64,000 nt of DNA from Crotophaga sulcirostris (taxonomy: Eukaryota; Chordata; Aves; Cuculiformes; Crotophagidae). A model generated the notes under the pieces. That model worked only from the letters and a program-made list of their open reading frames with translations. It was not told the DNA's origin and searched no databases. This document shows positions 1-12,790 of the stretch, piece by piece. Both the position numbers and the translations under genes were made by a program. The stretch's first letter is position 1. Each line of letters begins with the position of its first letter. Location of the stretch: positions 1,428,258 through 1,492,257 of the forward strand of contig VYZB01000144.1 of the NCBI GenBank assembly GCA_013397455.1, read 5' to 3'.

Positions 1-734
1 TATATAGCTCAGGACCCTGCCAAACTGAGTCATGTCTGAATAGAGTTCACTGGCAGAAATGTGCATTGTTGCTGTGCCTGGGCTGTACTAGCACCCTGCA
101 GATCACTCTGAATAAAAAACTTAGTTCTAGCAGCTGTTATTTGTAAGTGCCAAGAAAGAAGAGGCTATAAACTACTTGGAAACTTTGTGGCTGGTAAATC
201 ACATGTGGTTTTTTGTTCCAAATTTCCCGTTCAGTTTGAGGTGAAATGAATGAGGAAAATACATTACATTTGGTGGTTAAATGCTGCATGACACTTAGAT
301 GGGTAGGATTCTCATTCCACTTGTTGCTATACAAAGATTGGCCCCAGAATGAAAAAGTATTTTTCCACGTGATGAGTTGCTGTATGAACAGTAGATAGCT
401 TAAACAAATATGGAAAACAGTAGGTAAGTACTGAGGCACTATCAATTACCACAAAGTACACTTTCTCAGTTCGTTTGCAAAAGTTCGCAGACCTTGTCAG
501 CAATTCCCAGAATGTGGTGGTTTTTACATGACTTTATGTTCCATCCTGAAACTTGTTAACAACTTTAATCAAACAATACTTAAATTTACAAATAAATCCA
601 AATGCATTGCAGCAGAATTGTACTGAAGACAGCATTACTTAAACACCTAGTTCCTGGGTGGTAATGAACACCACAGTAGTTCTTGCAAGCTAGGCATAGA
701 TAGCAAAGGCACAGAGTTCATCACATGTATTAGA
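1..734. other. Unique AT-rich DNA, no gene seen
   Basis: No coding frame, RNA gene or recognisable repeat is visible here. The only open frame of note (minus strand, 137-445) has no recognisable domain, and nothing about its composition or neighbours suggests a real gene. Confidence 0.6.
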
Positions 735-1340
735 TATTGTGGATGAAAAGCTGGACATTAGCTCAAAATGTGCACTTGCAGTTCAAAAAGCCAATCATAC
801 CCTGAGTTGCTTCAAAAGAATTGTGACCAGCAGGCCAGGGGAGGAGATTCTGACCCTCTGCTCTGCTCCAGTGAGACCGCACCTGGAGCACTGCGTTCAA
901 CTCTGGGGGTCTCAGCATAAAAAAGACATGGATCTGTTAGACCAGGTCCAGAGTAGGGCCATAAAAATGAGCAGAGGAATGGAACTTCTCTTGTGAAGTA
1001 AGGCTGAGAGAGCAGGGGTTGTTCAGCCTGGAGAAGAGAAGGTTCCAGGTAAGACCTTGTTTTGGCCTTTCGGTACTTGAAGGGAGTTTATAACAAAAAT
1101 GAGGACAAATGTTTTAGCAGAACCTGCTGCAATAGGATAAGGATTAATGGTTTTAAACTAAAAGAGGGTAGATTTAGAATAGGCATAAGGAAAAAATTTT
1201 TTACCACGGGGATCATGAAACAGTGGAACAGGTTGCCCAGAGAGGTGGTAGATGTGCCATCCCTGGGAACATTCAAGATCAGGTTGGATGGGGCTCTGAG
1301 CAATGCAATCTAGTGCAGCTATGATTCTATGATTCCTTAT
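735..1340 (+). mobile_element. CR1 LINE, degraded 3' end of ORF2
   Basis: This is a 5'-truncated CR1 non-LTR retrotransposon covering the C-terminal end of ORF2, the reverse transcriptase/endonuclease protein. The first frame (739-996) reads CALAVQKANHTLSCFKR and then VRPHLEHCVQLWGSQHKKDM, which is the typical CR1 ORF2 carboxy-terminal signature. The frame then shifts. From about 1,062 it resumes with YLKGVYNK, LKEGRFRIGIRKKFF and WNRLPREVVD, ending in RLDGALSNAI and a stop at 1,311-1,313. A short 3' tail follows with the CR1 octamer repeat (ctatgattctatgattc, about 1,320-1,336). The element has at least one frameshift and several small deletions and is dead. The 5' boundary is approximate. 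It lies in the contig left of the gap, and its natural ggaaaaaattttttacc stretch is intact, unlike equivalent stretches in the comb contig. Confidence 0.93.
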
Positions 1341-4300
1341 TAAATTTGTGACTGTATGAAGTCTGGAGGAGTGGGAGAGAAGTGAAATTTCTGCCTTATG
1401 ATCCACTGATATATGAAATTATGATGGCATCTTTGCTGCATCAAATACTCTCTGTTCAGTTCCTTTTCATGAAGCTGGAAAATATTTATTTTCACACAGA
1501 ACTTTGCCCTGAATTGATATTATAATGATTCTTGTAATTTTGGTCTTTCTCTCTATCTGATCTGATACGTTAGATGTTGACAGTAACTTTGAACATATGT
1601 TTCTTCTGTAGATGTTGACGGAGTGCTGTTATTTCCTGTATAATAACAGTTTCAATTTCCTGTTCACCATTTTAGTTTTTCATACAGTGATCACAGAATA
1701 AAATCTTCAGGGAAGACTGAATAAAGTTTGATCTTTAAAGATGGCTGATTAATGAAATGATTAAACTCATTCTTTGTATCTAACAGATAACGTTGAAATG
1801 ATTACATATTCCTCTTCCTTTTATAGACCTGGTTACATGATTATCAAAAATAAGAGAATCTGTTTAAAAAGCTTCTGAGTTTATTAATGTTACAAATGCT
1901 AACATAATAGGGGACTGCAATTAAACACTAAAAAAACATTCAACAAATCTTCGCCCATTATATTACTCTGGAAATGGTAGAAAGTTGAGTTTTGTGACTG
2001 AAACATTCTTTAAAGTTTTCAAAAGTTATACATACATTAATTTTTAATTAAAACGATCCTTTTGCCCAGAGTTTACACCACAGAAACAGAGTAGACTACC
2101 ATCTGTTATGAGCTGGGATAGATTCACTGATGACACTGAGGCGATTTAGACATGCTGAGCTGTATCTAAAGTAAGAAATCGTGCTATCAGAAGTCAAAAT
2201 GATGTCTACGCATCAGGAAGTCCAGTAAACTAGATCTAATGTGGTACTGTGAACTGAACACTCGTCAGCATCTAAAGCACCGTCAGGGTCCCTTGTGAAG
2301 CATTCCTTCTTGTTGGGTTTCATCTGAAAGTAATACTGTTTGTGCTTGTGAACACTGTTCAGTGTGAACCAAAGCACCATAAAAGATGCAATTAGAAGGG
2401 TTCGCTTCAAAATACACTCTTGACCCAGACCACACTGGCAGTGTAGATGTATCTTGGACAGTTCTAGAGAATTTGTCCTGTATAATTCTGAAAAATAATG
2501 TTGTATAACTTTGGAGATTAGATTGTCTGTTTAATAAGCCTTGAGTTACATTTTTTAAATTCTCTGCTAGTTTACAACCATAGCTCAGAGATACGTTTTA
2601 CACAGTTCATTGGACAGCCACCAGTAATATCTCAATTGTACGTCTGTCTTGCCACCATGATGAGACAACTCATGGTAACTTCGTGGTAAATCTTGAAGTC
2701 CTAGTGAAGACCTGCTTTCCCCACCTGTGGAAAGTGACATGTGATGATTCAGATATTCTCAGAGATGCATAGGCAGTTAAACAGTTGGAGAAATGTGACA
2801 GTGCATGTTAATTATGTGTAATTAAGAAAAAAAGAAAAAAATACAGAGTAAAACATAAGAAAAAGGAACAGCTCTCCTCTAGGACTGTATTACTGCTCCT
2901 TTGGAAATGAAAAACAAATTTTCCACTGGGTGCATTTAGAAGTCTCATTTCCAATACAAAATATTTAAGAAGATTCTGAAATTTAAAAGTATGTGTAATC
3001 CCTTGGGTTTAGTCAGCCTAGTCACATTCTTCAAGCTAATCACATGCCTGAGAGTTCAACTTGCTTGCGGCAGACATGCTGCTTTGTAAAACTTAATAAA
3101 CAATTCTGAATTAATAACCTATCCAACAAATGTATGTCTTTTACTGTCTGCAGAACATCACTGGGCTAGTCATGATTTCTATGAATATATTCATTATTTC
3201 AACTGATTTGCTAGATGTTCTTTAACTAAACAGACCAATCCTGAGCAATTTCCTTTATGACTATTAGTAATTTGATATTTTAAAATAAGTTGTCTCCCAA
3301 TATTGATTTTGTATCCTATGATTGCAAATGGGTATGAATAGAACCAATTAGATTTATATGGATATGTATGGTTTTACAGGAACGGCTATCTATATACTGT
3401 TATTTTCATGACTCTCCTGTTATTGTTACCAGGAGAAATAGGATGATCATCTGTTGCCTAAGATCCATGAGAGTACTAGATAAACTGCTGCCGTTAAAAA
3501 AAGATGCTTTTATATGTGTGGATGAAATGTGCAATCTGCTTTACACAAAGACCAAACTTTTCGCTGGTCACTAAATCAAAAGTGCTACAGTGAGGAGAAA
3601 TTTGTTGGTCATCACTTACAAATAATGTCAGGAATCACAGATAAACCATCAAATACATTTGAGGCTCAGTCACTTTTCTCTTGCTTATTAAATATTTTAA
3701 AATAAGTGAGGCAAAAATTAGATAATAATAGTAATAATATTACTTTTGATTTCCTATGACTTAAATACCTACATACCTGAACTCTGCAATGCCTTTTGAC
3801 ATTTGTTCTTTAATATGTTTCTCTAACATTCTGATGTAACTCCAGTCATCCAGGTAATATTACGCTTAAGATTTTTTTTTTAACCCACAAGCTGAAAATT
3901 CATTTTTTAGTCTCCTGACTGGCCACTTGTTTTGCCCTGAGTTTTTTTAAAGAGTATCCCCTTTTGAGACCCTTTAAGATTACAGTTAAATGGTCACAAT
4001 GTAGCCTTCGTAATAACAGTAGGTGCTGTCTATGCCTTTGAAAAGGCATGCCATGCCTCTAGCCAAAAGCAGGAAACCACTTCCTTTAAGTTGGCCCAAT
4101 AACATAACATAAAAGTTTTCTAAAACCAGAATTTACAGGCAACTTTGCTTCAAACCTTTACATTCTTTAAGGAGCTGATACATACATATATAACTTCCTT
4201 CTACTGAGCACAGGAATTAGCCAGCTATTTGCCTCCAGAATCCGGATAGACCCATATCTGGAAGCGGTGAGGGGAAAGTAGAGCAGAACCCCATTGCAAC

Positions 4301-4594
4301 TTGTGATGACAATACAGTCCTTTATTGCATGAGATCTGCCTAAATCAGCTTCTCGCTGATACAAATTCATGATTGTGTTTTTATCCATCATTATAAATAC
4401 TACAAAGAGCTGCTGATGTTTTAACTGTTACCTCCTCTCTACTCCAGGCAACTAGAAAGTGTTAGCTTAATCTGATTTCAAGGTTAGAGCACCCACTAGA
4501 TAAAGGATATTAATTACTATCTATTTTCATAAGTTCATCCTCTGGTTTGTGCTGAACTCACGTCTCCCATGCTACAAATTTTCGGTAGTCCTTT
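1341..4594. other. Unique AT-rich DNA, no gene seen
   Basis: No gene, RNA or clear interspersed repeat was recognised. Open frames at 2,213-2,410 (minus), 3,368-3,574 (plus) and 4,167-4,391 (minus) are below 75 codons and resemble no family I know. Natural T runs are rare here: one of about ten at 3,872-3,881, which is out of phase with the comb found further right. Confidence 0.55.
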
Positions 4595-4699
4595 TCTCTT
4601 TCCTTTTCCTTTCCTTTCCTTTCCTTTCCTTTCCTTTCCTTTCCTTTCCTTTCCTTTCCTTTCCTTTCCTTTCCTTTCCTTTCCTTTCCTTTCCTTTCC
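4595..4699 (+). repeat. (TTTCC)n pentanucleotide microsatellite
   Basis: A tandem array of the pyrimidine pentamer TTTCC begins imperfectly near 4,595, becomes essentially pure from about 4,607, and runs into the assembly gap at 4,700. At least 18 uninterrupted units are visible. All pyrimidines lie on this strand, so the array has potential to form triplex (H-DNA). It is the obvious reason the assembly breaks here. Its true length is unknown. Confidence 0.97.
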
Positions 4700-5168
4700 N
4701 NNNNNNNNNNNNNNNNNNNNNNNNNNNNNNNNNNNNNNNNNNNNNNNNNNNNNNNNNNNNNNNNNNNNNNNNNNNNNNNNNNNNNNNNNNNNNNNNNNNN
4801 NNNNNNNNNNNNNNNNNNNNNNNNNNNNNNNNNNNNNNNNNNNNNNNNNNNNNNNNNNNNNNNNNNNNNNNNNNNNNNNNNNNNNNNNNNNNNNNNNNNN
4901 NNNNNNNNNNNNNNNNNNNNNNNNNNNNNNNNNNNNNNNNNNNNNNNNNNNNNNNNNNNNNNNNNNNNNNNNNNNNNNNNNNNNNNNNNNNNNNNNNNNN
5001 NNNNNNNNNNNNNNNNNNNNNNNNNNNNNNNNNNNNNNNNNNNNNNNNNNNNNNNNNNNNNNNNNNNNNNNNNNNNNNNNNNNNNNNNNNNNNNNNNNNN
5101 NNNNNNNNNNNNNNNNNNNNNNNNNNNNNNNNNNNNNNNNNNNNNNNNNNNNNNNNNNNNNNNNNNNN
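4700..5168. other. Assembly gap (469 N)
   Basis: A run of 469 undetermined bases lies between the pentamer array and its degenerate right flank. The gap probably hides more of the same satellite. It is also the left border of the region with the 59-base T comb. Confidence 0.99.
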
Positions 5169-5295
5169 CCTTGCCTTGCCTTCTCTTCCCTTTGTCTTTT
5201 CTTACCTGGCTTTTCCTTTTCTTTTTTTTTTCCTTTCTTGCTTTGTCTTGTCTTTTTCCTCTCCTTTTCTTTTCTTATATATTTTTTTTTATGAT
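5169..5295 (+). repeat. Degenerate polypyrimidine right flank of the microsatellite
   Basis: The sequence right of the gap is almost purely C and T (ccttgccttgccttctcttccc and so on) and looks like the decayed far end of the TTTCC array. It contains the first visible comb slot (5,223-5,231) and the second (5,282-5,290). The long plus-strand open frames spanning the gap translate N bases and are not genes. Confidence 0.85.
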
Positions 5296-6409
5296 GTTTA
5301 CTAGGATTTTTTTAAAAGCCCTTTCAGGACTTCTATAAGCTTTTTTTTTGGCTGTACATCATTGTGACTGAATATTGAACTAATCACTTCAGTTAACTGT
5401 TGGCTATCACTGACAAGAGGGGAACTCAATAAACTGTGAATTAGTTCAGAGTTCTATTCAGCTCAATTTGTTGCTGTAAGTTACCTTTTGTGAGTTACAA
5501 TATCCACTTTCCAACTGAAAAGCTCTTACTAAATCACAGCAGCAGTCAATTTCAGTCATGACCCATGCAGGGCTGCCCTTTTCTTTGTGGTATTCAGCTG
5601 TCATTCAAGTCAACCCTTTTCATTAAATACACTGTACCCCAACCTATGAAGGCTAGTTCAAGATAAAACATTGCAACTGTATACTTCTATTAAATTTTTT
5701 TTTCATGCACTTTAATCCTCTTCATATTTACTCTCACTAATAAACATCCAGGGTGCTTATCCTTTTGAAAGATGAAAAAGCAGGAAATGTACTTTGTACT
5801 GGTGCATATCTGTTTTTTTTTGATACTTTGACTGTTCATTCAAAATCAACTAGGTGTGAAACACCAACTTTGATATTCCGAGACCTCACAGGTTCTTGAT
5901 TTTTTTTAGTGAGGATATTCACATTTTATTTTTTTTTTTTTCTTCTTTTGAGAAAAACAACTTTTGTTAGATTTGTATATGTATTTTTTTTTTTTTTTCA
6001 TAGTTTAAAAATATTTGGAACTGTACTGCAATTAAAAAACTGAGGAGTTTTTTTTTTTGCTTGCAGCATGACACAACTCGTTGGATTTGGCTCTATTTAA
6101 TACTTTGTTTTTTTTTAGTGTGGGATATATTTCTGTATCAAAGAATACTGCCAACCTGCACAAGTTTTTTTTTTTAATAACTTGTTTTAATTTTTTTAAA
6201 TTGTGTGAAAAATAGTCTAGGTTAGTTTTTTTTTCAACAACTGCAATTCTCTCTGATTCTCTTCATAGCTTATGTGGAAACGATCCATAAAACACATTTT
6301 CAAAATAGCACATGTATGTCATGATTCACTAACTTTCCACACTACGAACATTCCTGAACCATGTTTAGGGAATTCAGCTATTCGTGTTGCAATTTTGTGT
6401 CCTGTACTA
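5296..6409. other. Unique DNA damaged by comb slots
   Basis: No gene or transposon is recognisable. Filled T9 slots crowd the stretch 5,931-6,234, where six consecutive slots are filled. Confidence 0.55.
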
Positions 6410-6461
6410 GAATCATAGAACAATTTGAGCTGGAAAGGACCTTTAAAGTTCAGTAGAAGGG
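6410..6461 (-). mobile_element. CR1 LINE 3'-terminal stub
   Basis: The sequence aatcatagaacaatttgagc followed by tggaaaggacctttaaag is the reverse complement of the CR1 3' end, the octamer tail plus the start of the 3' UTR. Similarity fades into the filled comb slot at 6,462-6,470, so the element may continue but cannot be followed. It is a very short remnant with no coding sequence. Confidence 0.8.
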
Positions 6462-7860
6462 TTTTTTTTTGATAACCAAAGTAGCCCTTGCGGGACTGAT
6501 AAGCTATGAATCCAGGAAAGTTTTGAAAGGGACCAGAGCTCTCTTGACCACCTGAAACAGAAACACATCATTCTTCTCAGTTAAGTAAAAGAATGTTTCA
6601 CAACCAAAAATAAGATAAACATAGAATAAGCAAAAGTGTAAGTAACATAACCAAAGCAAGCTGTGATGCAAGAAATCTATAACAAGTAGTTTAGAATGGA
6701 TTTATTAATTTTTCTTCTTTATTTTGTCCTAAGATGTTAATCTGTTTCCCTGATAATTTTGTGCATCTTTCCTTTTTTTTATGCACCAGGAATGAAAATG
6801 ATAGTGTGGACAAATCATAATCATCCATGTTTTGCAGTTTTTGTTGAAGTTTACTATTATGAATTTATCCAAAACTCCCATATTACAGAAAATTGTGTGC
6901 AAGATTTTTTTTTTCCAGAGAAAATTGAAAGTGTTTTTTTTTAATTAGTATCTTGCATTTATTTTTTTTCAGTAGTTATGTTTCCATATGTATTTTTTTT
7001 TTGCAGTAAAAACCTCTGTTTATAAGGATAATACTTTCCTATTCCGAAGTCTACCGTTGAACTGCAGAATTGTGTCCTTTGTAGCACTGCGTCCTCTTGT
7101 TTGATTTTTCATCTGTAAACAAAAATACACTGTGTATAATATTCCAAAAAGAGAATATTCTCAACATCTGATAGATAAACACAAACTTGTTTTCTTTATA
7201 GTTATAAAAGCAAGCATATTCACACTGCTACATGTAGAGGAGGTTTTGCTAACGCTCTGTGGAGCTCCCAGTCTCAGATTGCCCATCACTCTGAAAAGCA
7301 TAGCTTTGTGCACTTTTAGTTAGCTGGAGAACTAGAGTCTGTGTACACTAATCATATTCCAGACCACATTATCTTTCTAGACATGAGAGTTACCTATGCA
7401 GTTGTGTTGGCAAAATTGTGAAAAAATCAATCTAGGCAAGTAAACTCTCAAATTACAGTTCTGTTTTTTTTTTTGTAGCCCCTCTTCTATATGGCACTTT
7501 TGTCCATAATTTTTTTGTGTCACACTCATGTTCAGAAACTCATTGCAGAAGTGGCTAAAAGATCTTGCAGTACTTAAAGACCTTGCTTGGCAGTAGTCCC
7601 TAGTGCACAGTCACCAACTTGCAAAAGTTTTCACGCAGTCAGCATGCAGCCTTTGGGGTAGTTCATGAGCTAGCAAATAAATAACTCTAGTATAATTCAA
7701 AACAAAATCTACTGTGTGCTTTATACCAAGGTTGTTAACAGGACAACACAAATCAGTGTAAATAGCTTATTTACCAATACCTAAAAATGGGAAGTGGTGG
7801 GCTAGATCTCCACCAACCTTCACCTAGTGCACCTATTCATCATGGAGCTGTTCCAAAGCA

Positions 7861-7889
7861 GAAAATGCCTCCATAGGTGAGGCATTTTC
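7861..7889. repeat. Perfect 11-bp inverted repeat, 7-nt loop
   Basis: The arm gaaaatgcctc (7,861-7,871) is followed by the loop cataggt and the exact reverse complement gaggcattttc (7,879-7,889). It could form a cruciform or an RNA hairpin. No comb slot falls in it, so the bases are trustworthy. No function is assigned. Confidence 0.85.
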
Positions 7890-10022
7890 ATCTAATACAA
7901 TTTCATTCTCCCCAGAAAAATTAGTTCCACAGAAAAAAACTCCTGGAACATGCTACAAGACCTCTTACTCAGTACAGATTACCAGCTCTCTCTTTTGAGC
8001 ACTTAGATCTAAAGAGTCAGTGATAAAGCACCCAGTAAAGGAAAACACAGACCCTTTTTTTTTGATGACCAAAGGAAAAAAGACTCAAGGCAAAGCAGTG
8101 AGTGCAGCTACAGACTAGTTCACACTTTTGATAGTGCTGTGAATAGTGCTGCAGGCCAGTAAAGACGTCTGGAAACTCACTGAGCTTGACTTGCCCTCTC
8201 TGACACTACCATCCTTAGCACCAAGGGATTTAAAAAGCAGTGACGCTGGCAGATTGCAACCTCATTGATTTTGTACATAGAGAGCATTACTGAAAATCTG
8301 GCTCTATGACGTATTCTTATTCAGCAAAATCCAATTTCTTGTCTCAGAAGCCCAGGCAGAGTATTACTAAGAAAATGGTATGTATAATATAGGGGAACAA
8401 ACACATTCCTTTGCTCAGTAACATTAGTTGTTGTCTTTTTCATAGACTTCTCTTTCATAATGTTGATTGACCTAGTACTGAGACAGCTTAGGCACTTGTA
8501 TGCTTATCTAAAGGTACTAGCATTTCTGTTTCACAGCGTGTTCCTTTCTATCAATTCTACTAATTGGTTGCTCAGGACTTTACAGCACTATCTTAAGCCC
8601 TGTAAAGAATTATTTACTACTTTTCTTTTCTTACTTTTTTTTTTTTTTTTTTTGTCTAGCTTCAGAGATGGCAGCAAAGGTTTGACTGCTAGCCCAAAAT
8701 TACTCCCCTCACAATGTAGTAAGAACCTGATCCTTTCTGGAAAGATCATTAATCGCAATCACATATGACTTCATGAATATATAAATCATGTTTTCTTTTC
8801 AAAAGCAATACAAGCAAACCATCCTGGTATGTGAAAAGTCTAGAAATATAAAGTTACAAGTGTGTTTTTCTGAATAAATACCTGGAGTCCACCCCAAAAC
8901 CTCAACTCTGTGCACTCTAACCGTCCCACTGTGTTCACCCTCTGAATTGTTCTTGATGTTGGAATTGCAGAGGTTCTTGAAAGTTAAGAGAACTCATTTC
9001 AAACTCCTGGCCCAAGCATTCTGGAGAATTTCAAAACAATAAAAATTAACAAAACCTCAAAAATTGAAATAGATCTGTCTTTTCTGCTTACATGCACCTG
9101 GAAAGCTTTCTATGGGAGAAGTACAAAGTTTTACAGGGAAATAACTCACTCTGGCAAAAATTTTAAGTAGATTATTTTTTTTTTAGTTGAAATTAGAGAT
9201 GGGGTAAAGTAGGATTTAATAAAAGAATATTATGTTTTTTTTTTGGACTGAGGGGAGATTCCTTCAGTCTCCTTGTTCAGTCATATTTTTTGAATGTGTA
9301 GAAGACTGATGAGAGCAAAGGGCAGTTCTTTTGTTTGAAATGCATGTATGATTTTTTTTTTATAAAGATGCTTAACAAATGGAAAGATTAGTATTTCTGC
9401 ACATTTTGAAGTTTTTTTTTATGACAGTACGCTAATTCTTTTTATATAATCCAAGTTCACACAAAGCGTGTTTTTTTTTTGAGAAATGCTTAAACATTTT
9501 TACATGTTCAAGACTTTTCAATGGATCATCAAAACCAGAAAATGTTCACAAGTACGTGACCCTCTGGAATTATATTATTACGTTTTTCATATAAATAAAT
9601 AATCCACATTTTTATCATCATAAGTTTTTCTTTCACAGTGCAGTAAATTATTATTTTTTTTTGTCTAGATAATGCAGGAAATTGAGCGTGTTGTATAGTT
9701 GCTGCTAGAAGAATTTGAGGATCTTACCTCTTTAGTTTTAGACCACATATTCCTTCATTGGGTGCATGCTCTCAAGAAAATTAATCTCAAAATAATCTTA
9801 TCAATATAAAATCTACAGGAGTTATAATGGCCTGTACTAAGCTTGTTTCCACTGTATGTTCAAACTGTAACAACTGATTAAATAGTAATTTTTTCTCTGT
9901 GTCTTCCACAGTAAGAACATTTCTTTGGCTAAAACAAGTTTACATGTGATAATTATATGGAAATCCCGAAAGGCAGTCTGAGATCCTCCTTTGGTTTCCA
10001 CTTTAGGCTGGGTCTCCCAGTA

Positions 10023-10051
10023 TTGTGATATCAATATATTTGATATCACAA
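10023..10051. repeat. Perfect 12-bp inverted repeat, 5-nt loop
   Basis: The arm ttgtgatatcaa (10,023-10,034) is followed by the loop tatat and the exact reverse complement ttgatatcacaa (10,040-10,051). Each arm contains an EcoRV-type gatatc palindrome. It does not overlap a comb slot. It could be a chance palindrome in AT-rich DNA or the core of an old hairpin-forming element. Confidence 0.87.
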
Positions 10052-12790
10052 CTGATCCCCCAAATCAAGACTCCCAATACTCCCTCTGTCTTTACACCTT
10101 AAATGGTTTTCCAATAAAGTCATATCTGTGCTTCATTTTAATGTTTTCCAGCAATGTCTTGAAAAGACTGAGACAGCTTTTTTTTTTAGATGTTGATGTT
10201 TGAAATGATTTATCTCCCTCTTAGCACCTCTTGCTAATTTTTTTTTTTTTTATGCTGTTTTCACCGTAAGTGAATCTTGGTGGGTATTTTGTTACTCTGA
10301 AGCTAGTCTTCTTGCAGATATCACTTTGTGACTGCTAAAAAAAAGATACTTTTTAGTACGGCTTTTGTGACCCATACAGTTTAAGGTTGTTCCCCTGTTC
10401 ATGGAATTTATTTTTACACTAAGGAATGTCTAGTGATAGGGATGCAGATTTCTTTTTGACAAGTTTTACTTGAATTGGACTTGGAAAAGCCTGGTTCTGA
10501 GACCTGGCTTCTTACATGATAATGTTCCTCAGATTCATGAGTAAATTTACTCTCTCAATTGCACAAACAGGAAAACTCATAAAAAGAGGTTAGCCAGTTC
10601 TCTGTAAATATGTCCCATTAAGTTCTTACACCTAATGGCACGTTGTATCGTGAGTTTTGTTAAATCTTTTAATTAAAACATGTTAACAAAGCCTAAGAAA
10701 AATAAATGAAACTACTCACAAGGAAATTAAATTGAGAAGCTAAGCTCATTTATAATTATTGTATTTCAATTAGTCTTTGCTAGGGCTGGGTGAAGGGAGA
10801 GATAAAAAGAAACTACTTTGATGTTTGAGTTTCATAAACATTTCTAGTGTCCTGTTTGTGAAGTCCATAATATTAATGATAACTGTTTACAGCATGCAAG
10901 CTTTTTCATGCCAATTACTGTACTGATGAATTCATAGTATTACGTGGAAACATGTCAAGGCTTAGCCCCTAGGTTTTGTAAAGCAGGTTTGCTGCATAGC
11001 ACTCAGAGGAAGTGAAACTACTCACACCTCTGATTCACAGATTCAATAGAATTTACAGTTACTTTTTTTTTTTTTCTGATTCTCTCTGATTATAGAATTT
11101 GGTGATTTAGGCGATTCCTATGTGCAGATCCAAATCTCTTAGTTGGATTTATTAGATAGCAAAAGTATAGCTTATTTCTCACTAATACACATTAAACTTT
11201 AGTTTCTCATTTTGCCATCTTATCATCTTCTGCTTCTAAATTAAGGAGTCATGAAATATCAGTAATCTTCTCGTGATGCACACACTTATGACCATGAACT
11301 TTTTTTTTTCTTAATGTTCTCCTACTATTGCAGAACATTTTTGCCCAAGCATTAAAATGTAACCATTCTAAAATATTTTTTTTTTTAAATTCAGTCTTAA
11401 TCTTTGACTTTTTTGATTTTTTTTTTTGTTAAAATTAACTAAGACTGGAAGATCTAATAATGCTAGCCAGCTCATTCTCCACTATCTTCTGTTTGCAACA
11501 GTTATGCTTTCCTAAATTACAATAATTTTAAAAATAATTAGCAATAAATCACCATACAAAGGAAGTAGTGCCAAATATTTTCAAATTACATTTATTTTTC
11601 CATCCAACGTTTCTGTCAGTAAAGGTCAAATAAGTTACACCAACTGTTGCTATTTTTATTTTTTCTTTTAATTTCTTAAAGCTTCTAAAGTAGCGCTTGT
11701 AACAAGCATTATTCTTTCTTAAAACATAGGAAAATATCCATTAATTTTCATAGGGATGACCCTAGATAAGCAAAGTCAACGATGCACATATGTACTTACT
11801 GGGAACAGATTAAGAGGCTGATAGATACTACTGCACATTTTTCATCATACTATTACAATCATTAAAAAACATTCCTTTGTTACAAAAAAAACCTTTAATT
11901 TTATCATCAAGTCATTGCTTTCTTTCCCTTGTGAGGGAAGGGCATTGATTTTTTTTTTCAAGTTGTTTGGGTGAATTAGTTCTAATGGATTTCTGTATAT
12001 TTGTTTTGTTAGCTCCCATCACCAAAAGGAAATGAGCTCATCACTTAGTCTAGAAACCTAAAAGCGACTTTCAGGCATGCTCTATGTAGGCAAGTGATTA
12101 TACGACACATCTGATCACAATAATCTAGGAAGAAAACAATGACATAAAAGTAGATTTTAAAGCCGAGGTCATGGTTATTTTTTTACTTTAAAGAGCCACA
12201 ACACCAGATCTAAGTCAAAGTGTGAATTTACCACTTACCTGCTTCTCCCTATTGCTCTCCATTCCAGAGGAGTGGAATGGAATCCCAGCATAATTTTTCA
12301 GAAGTTGTTAGACAGATTTAACACTTGCTGAAAATACTATTTGACTTTTTGCCAGAGGTTTCTTGACCTCCATAGCAACCATGACACTATCCCAGGCTGC
12401 TTCTCCCTCTAGGTGTACAAAATAATTTGTTATATTCAGATACACTCTGTGTCACAGTGAGTCAAGCATTCACACCAAACCAACATCACTTAGGGTCTCT
12501 TGTCTGTCAGTGTGTTTTGATGTGTTAAAGATAAAACATAGCTCTAGAAGACTATTGAAAAGTTAAGAGCATTTCTGTGAAATGACTGAAAAGTCACTTT
12601 GGTGAAATGACTGAAAACTATAATTATGGTTGACGTACTGTAAATACAACATATTCTTTTTTTTTTTTCTCATGCTACTTTCATGGGTCAAGAGAAAGTT
12701 ATACAAATGTAATGCAGAAGTTTTTGGGTTGCGGGTTGGTTTGTTTTGTTTTAATATCTCTGTTCCAAAATCCCTTTTTTTTTCCACAAA

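Larger units (their letters stand above)
6471..12790. other. Unique AT-rich DNA, no gene seen
   Basis: I recognise no exon, RNA gene or interspersed repeat here apart from two inverted repeats listed separately. Comb slots are filled at about 6,934, 6,993, 7,465, 8,055, 8,645, 9,176-9,471 (five slots), 10,179, 10,238, 11,064, 11,300, 11,418, 11,949, 12,657 and 12,775. Open frames rich in Phe (for example 8,460-8,768) owe part of their length to these T blocks. Confidence 0.5.

Noticed and set aside
4549..5304. Two long plus-strand open frames across the N gap
   Set aside because: They are translations of the TTTCC repeat plus 469 N bases and have no biological meaning.
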